A DNA stretch of 64,000 nt from Dicaeum eximium (Eukaryota > Chordata > Aves > Passeriformes > Dicaeidae): positions 641,538-705,537 of the forward strand of contig VWZP01002402.1 of assembly GCA_013396995.1 (NCBI GenBank), in the 5' to 3' direction. The notes under the pieces are model-generated. The model searched no databases. It was not told where the DNA came from and worked only from the letters and a program-made list of their open reading frames with translations. A program made the position numbers and the translations under genes. This document shows, piece by piece, positions 1 through 11,849 of the stretch. Position 1 is the first letter of the stretch; the number at the start of each line of letters is the position of its first letter.

Positions 1-2348
1 TGTGGGCTGCTCTCTGCAGCCTGTTGAACCAGGTTCAAAGAGGCCTGACCCTGCAGATGTGACTCAGGTACAGTAAAGCTGGACCTTAAAAGATAACTCC
101 CACTCTAAAAAAAAACCCTGTGTGTCACTACAGCAGTGGAAGGCCTGGAAGCTGTGAGTTCAGGGGTTTCACACTGCCTACTCCATGGAAAAGCAGCATC
201 CTCTACTTGGAAAACTTTCAAATGCACAGGTAGAAATTGAATGGCAAAGGCCCAACTTAAAACCCAGGTTGTCACTTCCATGCTTAAAGTTGTCACGGGT
301 GTAACCATGAGGTAGGAAGGAGAGTTAGGACTTTGTGCATTTAGACTTCGTGCTTCTCATGTAGGTGCTTGTAATTGCCTCTTTTCATTTCCAGCAGCTT
401 TGGAGTGAAGAAAGACATCTAGTGTTGGTCCTCTAGAGTGGATACCAAAATCAGAAGGTTTTGCTTTCATGAACTAATATCAGTGTCTACTCCATAAGCT
501 TGGTGATCTACTCCTTTTCCTGATTTCTAATACCATATAGTCAGAAACTCCTTCCCCTTGATTAGTGCCCAGCAATACCAAGGGTGGTGAACAGTGTGTG
601 AGCACTGAAATACATGAACAGAAAGGCATGAATATTTTTTAATAGCAATGCAAGAATGAGAAGAGCATGGTATTTTCTGTAGACACGTTACCAAATGCCT
701 GAACAGCTGAGTGGTTGTGTGGAGTTTTAAGTAATTTCTTTGAGCTGGGAGTGAAGCATAACAGTTAATTTCTTCTCTCTTAATTATTGCTGGAATAGAC
801 CATCTGTAAAAATGTGTCTTTTTGTGCACCCTGTTGAATGAAAAATTTCCACAGGTGCTTTTGGGAGCAAAAAAACCCAAAAACATGTGAGGGCTGGATT
901 GCACTCTCAGAGGTAGACAGAGGACTTCTCTGGGGCTTCTAGAAGCAGAGTTTGTCAGCTGGTGTCGGGGGTAGCTGATCTCATGCTTATTTGATGGCAG
1001 AACGTGGCCATCAAACTGCTGGTGTTTCCCAACAGTGAGCGAAGGCTCCAGAGCTCTGTTAAATCAGATTGATCACACACACTCCCAGACAAAGTGGCTT
1101 CTAAAGGGACAGGAAGAAAAGCCTGAAGCAAAGGATAAGGGGCTGGCCTTCATCTGGCAGTGTGACATGAATTCAGTAAGTCAGTGAGAGCTGCCCAAGT
1201 GTCTGTTTGCCATGGGAATGGTTCGAGTGGCTCCTAGTGCAGGTCGGAGAACTCCTCTTGCCAGAGGGGACAAAGAATAGCAGTGAGGGAATACTTGCTA
1301 TTATAAGCATGCTGGCTACTGGCTGGCCATGTACTAGCAGTTCGAGAGCTGTGAAGCCATATTTCCATGATAAAAGTGGAAAATAATACCTTTATGGAGA
1401 TTACCTCAACCTTGCGACTGCCCTGCAGTTCATTAGAGCGATTGCTTTTGAATCATTTAAGGCAAAGGGTGAGAAGGTGGTGCTGGTGCCTGAGACAACT
1501 ACTTAGAATGAATTACTGAAGTTTGGAGGTAACTGTGGTTTTTAACATTCACCCATTGTTCGGGGGTTTCTGAGAGTGGCACGTTCCTTCTAGCTGGGTG
1601 TTTGACTCACCCGTGAAGTGACAGTGACATTTAGAAACCACAAATGACTTTAAAGCATCCCAGCTCAGAAGCCACTTGGAGCATAATGCACCCATTAAAG
1701 AGGTTAGGGTGGTATTTGTGTGCTCCTGAAAAAGAAGGAAAGACCATAGTGTCTCCTCAGAAAGCCATTTTATGGGGTTCCTGTGCATAGCAGCCACAGA
1801 AGCAAGCCACTAGCTGAAGGCTTTCCTGCTTGATTGGTTTTAAACTACAAACAACATTCAGAGATACCCTGTTTCTTTGACTGCTTTCAGCACTGGTTGT
1901 GACCAAAGTCAGGCACAAAGGTACAAAGGGCTTCCTGTGCATGCATAACTTTCATATTAGTTCTCACATAGAGAGAGGAACATGGCCATAAATGCACGGG
2001 TAAAATATCAAGCAGAGATTTCTTTCCTTAAAGACAATTGTGCTTGTTTCCCCTCCTGCTAATTATATCCTATAAATCCCCTGCCCTCCCAACTCAGACA
2101 GTAACATTTCGTTACCTACATTCTGTCAGTAGACTTTACAAAGATCTCTAACACATGTTATAAAAGTTATTGCTATAGTACTATATATAACAGCTTTGCA
2201 TAAGAGAATAGAGGGCTGCCACATTTAGAAAATGCAGGTGCTATGTAAGCCCCTTTCTGAAAGAAAGAACTTAGCTCAGTTTCCTTTGAAGAACCAGAGA
2301 CTTGAAATTGAAAACTGTATTAATGCCATTGTCTCCTTGTATCAGCAG
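1..2348 (+). other. PROX1: PROX1 last intron (3' part)
   Basis: Non-coding sequence upstream of the final PROX1 exon. I looked for the preceding exon, which encodes the homeodomain half of the protein, and did not find it, so it lies before the window. The 3' end of the intron is well formed: a branch-point-like TATTAAT near 2318-2324, a pyrimidine-rich stretch, and CAG ending at 2348. The reading frame stays open for 39 codons upstream of the splice site, but those residues do not resemble PROX1, so they are intronic. No repeats or RNA genes were recognised here. Confidence 0.85.
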
Positions 2349-2534
2349 GTTCCAGAGAGATTCCTGGAAGTGGCTCAGATCACGTTACGGGAGTTTTTCA
2401 ATGCCATTATCGCAGGCAAAGATGTTGATCCTTCCTGGAAGAAGGCCATATACAAGGTCATCTGTAAGCTGGACAGTGAGGTCCCTGAGATTTTCAAATC
2501 CCCAAACTGCCTACAAGAGCTTCTTCATGAGTAG
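2349..2534 (+). CDS. PROX1: PROX1, last coding exon (C-terminal Prospero domain)
   Basis: This exon encodes the final 61 residues of Prospero homeobox protein 1, a nuclear DNA-binding transcription factor needed for lymphatic endothelial identity and for lens, liver, retina and heart development. Seen in the sequence: after a CAG acceptor the frame starts with VPERFLEVAQITLREFF and ends with SPNCLQELLHE before a TAG stop at 2532-2534. Known of the family: this is the nearly invariant end of the homeo-Prospero domain, whose Prospero half packs against the homeodomain and shapes DNA contact. The exon begins in phase 0 at a valine codon, consistent with a split inside the Prospero domain. No frameshift, premature stop or unusual substitution is visible, so the copy looks functional. 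The 5' exons are outside the window. PROX2 is less likely because this C-terminus matches what I know of PROX1 and is followed by a PROX1-like long 3'UTR. Confidence 0.96.
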   Translation, partial: VPERFLEVAQITLREFFNAIIAGKDVDPSWKKAIYKVICKLDSEVPEIFKSPNCLQELLHE

Positions 2535-2553
2535 AGAGTTCAGCAACTATTTA

Positions 2554-2561
2554 TGAATGTA
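2554..2561 (+). promoter_or_regulatory. miR-181 8-mer seed match in PROX1 3'UTR
   Basis: TGAATGTA lies 20 nt after the stop codon. It pairs with nucleotides 2-8 of miR-181 and has A opposite position 1. miR-181 is known to repress PROX1 in endothelial cells, so the site is probably functional; this has not been tested here. Confidence 0.65.
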
Positions 2562-2611
2562 TGAAAGTAGCAGTCCCCTTCTGATGCCCAAGTCACGTGT
2601 GTCTCTATTTT

Positions 2612-2660
2612 AATTTCATATATATGTGTATCGCATACATATATATATGTATATGAAATT
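2612..2660 (+). promoter_or_regulatory. AU-rich stem-loop in PROX1 3'UTR
   Basis: The left arm starting AATTTCATATA (2612-2622) is exactly complementary to TATATGAAATT (2650-2660). After one wobble position the pairing can continue inward through TA/AT-rich sequence to a loop around 2630-2635. It lies about 78 nt downstream of the stop codon. Function is unknown; part of the pairing could simply reflect a TA-rich microsatellite. Confidence 0.6.
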
Positions 2661-3740
2661 AGACTGATCCCTCCTGGAAATAAGTTTTTGTTCAGTTCCA
2701 AGGGGATGGTTATTTTACTTCAGCCTTTGGTTTACTTTTGCCCGAGACCCTTAACATTTGAAGAATCAACGGGGTTAATTTTCAGGGAGAAGAGTTTGGA
2801 AGTGTGTAAAAGCCTGTCTTAGCAAGTTAGGGCATTATGTTTAAAAATGCTTTGTCAGATTTATTGCTCGCTGCAAAGTGGCATTTTGTCTTGGTGAGAC
2901 TAATGTCATGGCACAATACTACAGACAATGAAGTTTATATTATGTTTATACTGCTAAAGGTCTGAACTCTGTGGAGTCATTTCATAAGCTTCGAGCTTTT
3001 TTATTTGTATTTATATGCTTTTTAATCAATAACTAGATTTTGTTTCATACTTCAAAAAAATACATCTGTTTTAGGTACTCACTCCAAGAAGTGACACCCA
3101 AAAAAGCAAACCCTATGCTTCATGTGTTCCTTACAGAAAGGACAGATACCCTGCACCAGTAACCAACATGCCAGGTTCTTGTTTCTCTAAATTGCAGCAA
3201 GGGACGTTTGCACAAATCAAATACTGTTCTTGCAGGGTTAGGCCAGTAATTCATGCGTGATTTTGTATCAACCACACTAATTTTGGAATATGGTCAGCTT
3301 ACTAAAGCGGAAGCATTTCACTCTCCATAGAGTAAAAATGAAACCTTCAGCATTGTATATTGCCATGTCTTGGTCTTACTTTAAGTGGCATTAGTCCCTA
3401 AATTTATTGTTTTCTTAGTCCATTCTGCCCTCCAAGATCCCCTTTCCAGCATACAAAGTTTCTTGTCCGTATTTGACATCTGTCCAGAAGAGCACTTTTT
3501 GAATGATCTTAGATACAGTAGAAGAGTCTCCACCTCACAGTGCAGAGGCAAAGGAAAAAAAAAAAAAAAGGCTTGTTTGTAGCTACAAAATATAATTAGT
3601 CTTTTCCTAATCAGAAGAATAAAAATTTCATTTTCATAAAAATCTAATTGAGCATTATACAAAAATCACAGTGTCCTCCTGGCTATGCAGGGTTCAGATA
3701 GCCAAATTGGATTTTTAAGATTACAGTAAGTGCAGCTTTA

Positions 3741-3762
3741 AATAAAGAAAAAAATAAATAAA
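3741..3762 (+). terminator. Cluster of three internal poly(A) hexamers
   Basis: AATAAA occurs at 3741-3746, 3753-3758 and 3757-3762 in an A-rich stretch about 1.2 kb into the PROX1 3'UTR. It could support an early cleavage site and a shorter transcript. The surrounding A-richness means it may be fortuitous. Confidence 0.3.
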
Positions 3763-4890
3763 GAAAAAAATATATTTGAGCAGAGTGGCTGCCCTTCTGA
3801 AGCTGAAGCTAGTGGTGACCAAAACCTGAGCTGCAGTGTAAAGTCCCCGATGGATCTGGGTTTGCCTGAATGCTACACCATGATATGACAGAAGGAAAGA
3901 AAGCTAGCTGCTAGTTCTCCTGCTTTCTTCAGTGGCTCTCCTTTTCTCATGTTTTCAGAAAGAAATTGTCTCCAGAAGTTTGGGGGAAGGTTGAATATGC
4001 TGTGGCACACTGTATTTGTCATTTTCTTTGTCGTCTTTTGTACGGATGCAGTAAGAATTTATTGTTATCATCAATAGTATTTTCCCCTACATGATTCAAT
4101 CTAAATCTAGAGGAAGTTCCTAATTAGACCTGAGTCATATTTAGACCATTGAGGATATTGGTATCATCTTTATTTTAAAATTCCATTTTGACTTTGGAGA
4201 GTGAAAGTTTACCCATGTGACGGAAGAGCTGACCTGATCATTGCAATTTCACTTCATTTACAAATACTGCTGATAGACAGAAATGTATGAAAGCAATTAT
4301 TGTTAGCAGAAAGCCTTAAAAACCTGCTGACTTCAAATTAAACAGCACAATCCTCCGATTCCCTGTCATTCTTTTCAAGCACTGGCAGTATCTGTGGAGT
4401 ATAGGCAATGCAGACAATAGCATGGGATGAAGTGCCAACATTTTCACTATGCATTAAAAGCAAAACAAATCTCGATCTTAGACTCCCTGAGAGTACCTAA
4501 TACTGTACCTATCCTTACAGTGGACAGGATTTTTTTTTCTTTCTTTTATTTTCTTACATTTTATTTTGTTTTCTTTATTTCATTTTTTCCTTTTTTTTTC
4601 CTGTGTGTGTGCATGATTTGGTAAACATTACACTTCATAAAGATGTAACTCCAATGAATTCTCAGTAAGAAAGGATGAAAATTGTGTTTATGCACTTTTT
4701 TTGATTTATGGGAAGAAGTGGCATAAAATGCTCAAGTTTTAATACAGTAAGTTCATCATTGGCATACCATCAGATGCAAAATATTACTTTGCATTGTCAC
4801 CTTGGACATAAGAAAGCAAAGCCATACTTTAATCATACTATGTGGACATACTACTAGCTACCATCTCAACCTGTGATTTTACCGTTGCTT

Positions 4891-4958
4891 TATATTATTA
4901 TTATTATTATATTATTATTATTCTATTATTATTATTATTATTAATATTATTATTATTT
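4891..4958 (+). repeat. (ATT)n microsatellite in PROX1 3'UTR
   Basis: An interrupted trinucleotide run of ATT/TTA units, about 68 bp, with interruptions around 4911, 4922 and 4943. It is transcribed as part of the 3'UTR and is likely to vary in length between individuals or species. Confidence 0.9.
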
Positions 4959-5398
4959 GGCTGCAATGGGATTCACATAATCTAAATAAGTGAAATTGTG
5001 TACTCAACACTTGATGTTGTTGCATTTATTTATTTATTTATGGGTAGTATAATCTCAATAGTAAATGAGGCATAGGAATTAGGAATAGAAATTTCATCTT
5101 AAAAGCAAAATAAAAACCTCCGTGGTCTGAAAAAGGAATAAATGATAATTTGATCATTTCGGTTATGTGATTTTTTTCTACATTTTATAGCCATATTGCC
5201 TTTGTGCCTCCCAATTCACCTAAAATTACAAATACATGGCATAGCTTGTAAGCTAAATTCTAAGTAGAATTCAATCCAGTTTCTTTTAAATGCTCTCAAT
5301 ATTATTTCACTAAAAATGGCTAAAAGGCAAGAGGCTACTTTTATTGTAATGAAAGGTTTACATAGGAAAAGAATTTCAAAATCCATGTAGAAACCCCA

Positions 5399-5406
5399 TC
5401 TTGCCA
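5399..5406 (+). promoter_or_regulatory. miR-31 8-mer seed match in PROX1 3'UTR
   Basis: TCTTGCCA is complementary to nucleotides 2-8 of miR-31 with A opposite position 1. miR-31 is reported to lower PROX1 in lymphatic endothelium. The match is exact, but site use depends on context that cannot be judged from sequence alone. Confidence 0.6.
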
Positions 5407-5991
5407 TTCATTTACTGCTAATTCAGATTTATTTCTGCATATAAACTTGAGGTTATAGTCTGTGCCTAGACCTTAAATGCACCAGCGGAAGGATAAAAAA
5501 AAATCCTTCAAAATACCAGTTTTTCCCCCACAAGTACAATTGTTCTTGTGCCTTCTGTGGCTTACAATTTTCATCTTTTAAACTTTATTTTTCAATTACT
5601 ACAGCTGCAATAAACACTGACTTTTTTTTTTTCCCGGCTGTTTGACATAATGTTGATAGCTATGCATATTTTGTGTCTTTTTAAAAATTAAAAAAAAAAT
5701 ATAAAAAAAAACAAAGCAGGAGAATACGTTTTTGAAGAAGAGAATTTTTAGAACAGTTTGATAACGCAAATTATTTTTTCTCAATTGTTTGAGCAGCATT
5801 CGAGTTTTGAAAATTCTTGTAGAAGCCAATTTTTTGTAACTGTGGTGCAAATCTTGTGTTTTCTTAGCCTGATGAAAAAAGTAGTATAGAAGCAATATTT
5901 CATACGTGACATATGTGCATATACAGATACGTATGTGGTCACACACACAGGACAACAGGTGTGGGCATATGTATGTATATTTACACAAAAA

Positions 5992-6008
5992 ACACACACA
6001 CACACACA
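5992..6008 (+). repeat. (CA)n microsatellite in PROX1 3'UTR
   Basis: A CA dinucleotide run, with a shorter ACACACACA run upstream at 5941-5949. A typical dinucleotide repeat, included in the transcript. Confidence 0.85.
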
Positions 6009-6355
6009 AGATGCGTATGAAGTGAAAAGCTTACCTTTTTCCTATCTAGATTAAGAACCTATTTTAGACATTTGTTATGTTTTGTGAAAAGAATGTTCTA
6101 TTTGAAACTACAAAACATTTAATTCTTACTGTATCTCTGGTTGTTTAATGGGAACGTTTCACATTTAATGGTAAACACGTGGAAGATGTTAGAATGTAGT
6201 AATTATTTAAGGAAGTGTTCACCCATGTATTCCTGAGGTTTGCTTTGTGCCTCTGAGTATTATTTAATTAAAGTGTTTTAAGTTTGCAGAATCTTTGTTA
6301 CTGTACCAGGTATGTGGGTGAACATTGAAAATCGAGGGGAACTTTTATAAAGCAA

Positions 6356-6363
6356 TGTAAATA
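6356..6363 (+). promoter_or_regulatory. Pumilio response element (first)
   Basis: TGTAAATA, an exact match to the PUM1/PUM2 consensus UGUANAUA, inside the PROX1 3'UTR. Pumilio proteins generally promote mRNA decay and repress translation. Two further exact matches lie at 7471-7478 and 7526-7533. Confidence 0.5.
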
Positions 6364-6700
6364 TTCAACCTTATGGCTGTTCTTGCATAAAGACATAAGA
6401 TTTTAATAACTACATTCTGAAAACATCTGTTGAATTTATAAGAAACACTACAGTAACTGTGTAGATAGTTGAAAGCATTCTTGAAAATCCAGCTCTCTAC
6501 TTTTAAAAGTTAAGTCTCTTTCATCAGATGTCAAGGGAATGGGTAATACAGTTTCTGTAAAATTGCAGAATTTTTTTCTATGTATATGAAGTCAGTTAAT
6601 AGAAAAATGTTTTTTTTCCACAGGTTAATATTAATTAAGAAATAAAGGTGAAGATTTTGTGGCTTTAAAGATAGGATTTTCACCAGCAGCATTGAAAGAT

Positions 6701-6744
6701 TATACATATATATATATACAGAAAGATATATATATATATATATT
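6701..6744 (+). repeat. (TA)n microsatellite in PROX1 3'UTR
   Basis: Two TA runs separated by a short CAGAAAGA spacer. Each run is self-complementary and could form a hairpin in the transcript. Confidence 0.85.
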
Positions 6745-7470
6745 AAAAATGTAAAGTGGTTTACAAAACCCCCAAAATGAGCACTGTACATGAGAAGTGA
6801 AAGCAAAAACTATATTTGCCATGTGTATTATATAGCAATCATTGGTGTTAATAGTGCAAATGTTTCCTTCTGGTACCAACTCTGTGTTTGAAAATTCCAA
6901 TACGCATTGTTTTCAAAAAGCTCCCCTTAAGGAATGTAACTGGTTTATATGAGTAAGCAGTTACTGTATTGCACTTAAATGTTCTGTTGAAGGAAATGCA
7001 ATTTTGTTTTCTGTAGAACTGTTGGTTGTAAACCATCTATAAACTGAAGCTAAAAATGCTCATATTTAGAGCTGGGATGAAAACTGGTATTTAACCTTTG
7101 TATCTTCTTAGGAATATCCTTTTTAGTGTATGAAAGGTGGTGGCACTATGACTTTATTCAGTCTTTTCATCTGAGCCACAGTCACCTCTCTCCCAAAGCA
7201 GCCACCTTCCAAATGCACAAATACTGGGATATGTAGAAACAAATCAGAAGAAACAGTGAGCTTACATTTTTCTCTAAAATCCATACCTTCTGCATTAATT
7301 GTACCACTCAAGTGAGACAGCAGACAATAACCATCTCATTACCATATAACGTGTAAGAGTCAGAAACTAGAAAAGAAGGGGGGGAAAAGCCTCTTTAGGT
7401 TGGTTTTAATGCTGCCCAGAAGAGTCAAAGGTTAAGGTTTAAACTGATATTGTCCCAGCCATTACTCATA

Positions 7471-7533
7471 TGTATATAGTTACAAAAGTGACAAAACACT
7501 GCCTTTATATTATTTAGCAATATGTTGTAAATA
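7471..7533 (+). promoter_or_regulatory. Pair of Pumilio response elements
   Basis: TGTATATA at 7471-7478 and TGTAAATA at 7526-7533 are exact UGUANAUA matches 55 bp apart, close to the 3' end of the PROX1 3'UTR. Clustered sites are more often bound than single ones. Confidence 0.5.
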
Positions 7534-8044
7534 GCATTATTAAGCTCTTTTTTTTGTAATAAAGACCCTTTAATTTGAAGATAGTACAATAACTGAACTG
7601 ATAAAGTCAATTTTTGATTTTTTTTATTTTATTTTTTAGCTAGAGGCAATTTCAACTGTGGATTTTTTTGTTGTCGTCTATTGTTCTGAAGACTTTGCAT
7701 AATTTATTGGTTTAATTTATCCTAATTTATTTGATGAAGGTGTACAATTTTGTATTACCAAGGATGTACTGTAATATTAATTGATGACAAGATAAAACAA
7801 TAAGACTCCCCTGTCCGTTTGGAAAAAAAAAGGTGCAGTAGACAATTGATTGAAAAAAGTTACAATTCTAGCTTGGCAGCTACTAAATTTAAGATAAACA
7901 CAGGAAAAAATGTTTGGGGGGGGTGGATTTTATTTTGTGTGTTTAAAGCTTTTGTATACTCTCCAGACTTTTACCTTTTTGCTTTGTACCACTTAAAGGA
8001 TACAGTAGTTCAATTGCCTTGTGTGCCTTCCATCTTCTCTAAAC

Positions 8045-8052
8045 TGAATGTA
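8045..8052 (+). promoter_or_regulatory. Second miR-181 8-mer seed match
   Basis: TGAATGTA again, only 29 nt upstream of the terminal poly(A) signal. Together with the site at 2554-2561 it places miR-181 matches near both ends of the 3'UTR, where sites tend to be most effective. Confidence 0.55.
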
Positions 8053-8080
8053 TGTGCAGTATATATGCAAGCTTGTGCAA

Positions 8081-8086
8081 AATAAA
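8081..8086 (+). terminator. PROX1: PROX1 distal poly(A) signal
   Basis: Canonical AATAAA followed by an AT-rich stretch and then a T/G-rich segment (around 8107-8125), the normal order of signal, cleavage site and downstream element. It is the last such signal before sequence character changes, and it gives a 3'UTR length in line with known PROX1 transcripts. Confidence 0.8.
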
Positions 8087-8103
8087 ATATAAATTACAAG
8101 CTC

Positions 8104-11100
8104 ATTGCCATTGTTTACATTTATTTCCAAAAGTTCATATTGCCCCACATCAAGAGGTGAACTGCTGAACCTCTTGGCTGTGGCCAGGCTGTGCCCAGCA
8201 CTGTAGTCCTCTGAAGGTTTTCTCTTCCCCTTAGTTGAAATTATTTATTAATGAAACTACCAGCCCTCTTGCAAAATGGATATAATGATTGATGGCCTCG
8301 GTGTCCTACCTCCACACAGCACCGGTTAAGATAATGAATGTTATTTTGCAATAGTCTATCTGCCAAGGAATAACTCCCTGGAAGAGACCTGTTATGTCTG
8401 AGGCATGGACAGCCCTTTAAATTAAACGTAGCCAATGTGAGCTATTTTGTTTGTAGTGTTTAATCCTTTCCTGGGTGTACCTGCCATGCTGGTGTCCTGC
8501 AGCAGGGAGTTCCTGGGTCTGGGTGAATGCAGGGATAGTTGAGTGCTTGTTGAGCTGCGCTGGTTCACATTTGGTTCACATTTGTTACTCTTACCAGTTT
8601 GGCCTTGTTAATGTTAACTGATGAGATATCTCTGTCCTTTTTGTTACAACCCATCACTCATGGATCTCTTCTGTTTCAATCTGTGCATTCATCAGTGCTA
8701 TATATAACTACTCTGTTCCTACACAATTCCTCAAAATGTTTTTGTTCATGGTTTTTATTTTGCTCTTTGCTGTGTCTGCTGTTTCATACGTATCTTAAAA
8801 TTTTGGGGTTGAGTGGACCTTTGATTTACATGATTGTCTGTGTTTCAGATATGAAAGTTCTCTTTTTGGCTTAGAATTGGTGCAGATGGCAGTAAGACTG
8901 TAGCTTATTTAGATCACAAAATCCTGCAAGACTCTTCTGATTTTGAAAGAGAAGCATGTTAAAAATATATTTTGATCTGAGGTCATTTATTTTCACTATC
9001 TTCCCTGATTCAGTCTCAGGACATTAGAGCTGGAGTCTGAACCCAGCTTTAGCTTAATTGCAACAAACAACTAAATATTTCATATTTAGTAACAGCAGTT
9101 AAAACTTCATGTATTTTTATACAACTGGAGCTGCATTTGTTGGGCCATATCAACACAAGGTGTAAAGAAGGTCTGTGGAAGTTTATGAAGTTACATTTAC
9201 ATAGCTAATAATCATTTAAATGTGAGATCTTCTCTGGTTTTACTGCAAACAAATTGCCTCTCCCAGCTACATCTATCCATATTACCAAACCAACACACTA
9301 AAATAATTTTTGTCTTAGTTATCAAGACTTAACTAGATGAGGGAGAGGGAGATCATCCTCAGGTACCAGTTAATGGACCGAAGGATCTGGGCTGTGTGGA
9401 TAATTGCCAGCTCACTCTGTGCCTCTGTCAGTTTTTCTCTCAAATATACTGGTTCTGTGAAATGCAGGACACTATTTCCCATTTTACCCTGCAGTGGAAA
9501 GCACACAGATCTCTAAATAAGAAATCCTAGTTATTGGCATCTCAGAATACTGCAGGAGTTCAGAGCTAGACTGGAACTTGGCAAGTAGTCCCTGTCATTG
9601 CAGAGGGCCAAATCAACTTTCCCAGGCTTCAAGCACCCTGAAATGATCCAAGTTCTGCAGATCTGGCCATCTGTGCTTGGAAATCCTCAGTTCCCCTAAT
9701 ACCTGGAATTTTTACAATAAGAAAGATACTGTGTTCTAGCTTAAAAATCACAAGGAAGACATGAATTATCCCTGAGCAAGGCAAATAATTCAACAATTTT
9801 ATGTCACTGAGACCATCACTAGCAGCTGGGGTCTTTTACGCATCACATTACTGAACAGCTGAATGTGGAAGACTGCATTTTGTCATTTGAGAGCCTGAAA
9901 GGGTTAATTGCTCTCATTTTCTTGGTCTGTACCCTTATTTATGCCCAGTCTAGGTTGTGCCAACACAATTTCTATGGAGATGATCCCTTCTGATCCAGTC
10001 TTCCCTCTTTGTTAGGAGGGAAAGGGAGAGTGGCAGCATACGAGTGACTGCGTTTGGGAAATAATGGCAAACACATCCCTCACTCGTTGCAGGGGCTTCC
10101 AGTGCTTCCCCAAACTCATCTTAGTGACTTTTAAACATGGCATTACGTTTGTTTTAAGAACACAACGTGCAAAATTAAATTTTTGCTAAATGCTGTTGTT
10201 GAATGGGGGTGGAGGGCTCCCAGGGTGAAGGCAGAGCTGCTGGATGAAGAGGGCTGGCGGGTAGGAGCGTTGCTTCCCTGCCTGGTCCAAGTGTTTGACC
10301 CTCTGGGTGCATTGCAGGGCCTGCCTGTCCTCCCAGCTTTGCAGTGGGCAGGGGCATTTGGAGAAGCTGCCTATTAAAGCTGGAGAGATTGGTGGGTGCA
10401 GAAAATCCATCAATTGCTACAATGGCCATTTTTGGGTACGGTTTATTAGGACCACAACCACACCTGTACCTCAAAGAGATGAAATAGGTATCTTTTATTT
10501 AAATATTAAAAAAATTTAGCCACCAAATGAATGCTTGTTGGTTTAGGTTAGCCTGACTCTTTCCAGAGCTGCAGAGCAGAGTGAGTGACTCTCCTTCAGA
10601 AAAAGGACCCCCCCAACCTCACTCTGCCCAGAGTCTGGGAGGCTGTGATTGCATTTTCATGAATAAATCCTGGGTATGTGAATAGTGGTACTTTCCCATT
10701 TATTTGGGAATCAGTATGAAAAAACAAACAAACAAACAAGCTATTTGCTTCACAACAAAACACATGAAAATGAACTGCTGTTCATACCCAAATGCAGTTA
10801 ATTGCATGCACGTTTAATTTTATTCTTTAAAATTAGGCCTAAGGCTGAGTCTCTGTGTAGGCAAAGGAAAATAAAAGCCGAGAAAGATGGCACAGATAGC
10901 TAAAGAAATACTACTGGCTCCAATGTAAATATGTTTGCTGTTTGCAAGAGACCTGCCAGTCAAGCAGCTGTGGGAGGTAACAGGGGAGAACGTATGAGAG
11001 GAAAAAGTCTTGTGGCAACAGTGGCCAGTTTCATTATGGCCACTGCCAGACTGTGAAACAACTCTGGGGGCTTGAAATCCTATTGCCTATTAAAACTGGG

Positions 11101-11849
11101 CATGACAGCTCTTTTTTATGCTTCACCAACCAGAGATGGAACAGTGTCCTAGGGGAAATAAGGAAAAATATTTATTACAAGTGTTTAACACCTTTTAGTA
11201 CAAAACAACCCTAATATGCAGCACTCAAGGATAATTCATGCCAGCACATGTAAAACCAAGGGAAATCGTTTATCAGCTCAATAATTTGGTCAGAGCGTTT
11301 AAAGGAAGAGATGATGCTCCAGTCAAAACCATAAGGCCAGATTTCTCTGAAGTGGAGGCACTTTAGATTTTTTTTTTATATTATTTTTACAATCTCTCAG
11401 TAATCCACACAAGGCTCTGACAACACACCCACCCCAGGGACTGCATGCCTGCCTGGCTCAGGCTGAAGTCTGACCACTCAGACTGGGGGTTTACCTGCCC
11501 CTCATGCGTGGCAGTACTTGCTGGCATATTTAAGAAAGCCACAGGACAGTCAGGGTCTGATCTTAAACAGCACACGAGGCAGATGTTTAAACTGCTTCAA
11601 AGGCTTATCTGAGAACCAGAGCTTGTCTCACACTGCAAACAGTCTGGAAGCATAAGGACACTCGGGTCAAGGGGTGTATTTCAAATCTTTTCTGATAAAA
11701 TATGTGTGTTTGGAAGTGGTATAATACAAAATGATCTTCACTGCTTTCTTACACGAACATGTGCATTGTGACTTCCCAGCTTTGGGAGAAACCTAGAACT
11801 CAGCCTGGGGGAGCTCCACTGAGCACCACAGGGAAAAATCTCGAGCACT
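8104..11849. other. Intergenic, no gene recognised
   Basis: Sequence downstream of PROX1 with no exon, RNA gene or clear transposon that I can support. A short (AAAC)n run lies at 10721-10739. Frames are short and without recognisable motifs. Some stretches may be PROX1 regulatory DNA, but that needs alignment to other species. Confidence 0.6.

Larger units (their letters stand above)
2535..8103 (+). other. PROX1: PROX1 3' untranslated region
   Basis: AT-rich sequence between the PROX1 stop codon and the last good poly(A) signal (AATAAA, 8081-8086). No long reading frame is present. Its length, about 5.6 kb, agrees with the known long 3'UTR of vertebrate PROX1 mRNA. It is rich in AUUUA-type and U-rich segments and holds the hairpin, microRNA, Pumilio and microsatellite features listed separately. 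The exact cleavage site is inferred, 10-25 nt after the signal. Internal AATAAA hexamers at 3741-3762, 6641-6646 and 7558-7563 could give shorter isoforms. Confidence 0.85.

Noticed and set aside
2232..2348. Upstream extension of the PROX1 frame to an ATG at 2232
   Set aside because: The residues do not match PROX1 and a good splice acceptor at 2348 separates them from the conserved part.
9360..9500. Possible further MIR-like repeat ('gtgcctctgtcagtttttct')
   Set aside because: Only one short phrase matches and its neighbours do not follow the MIR order.
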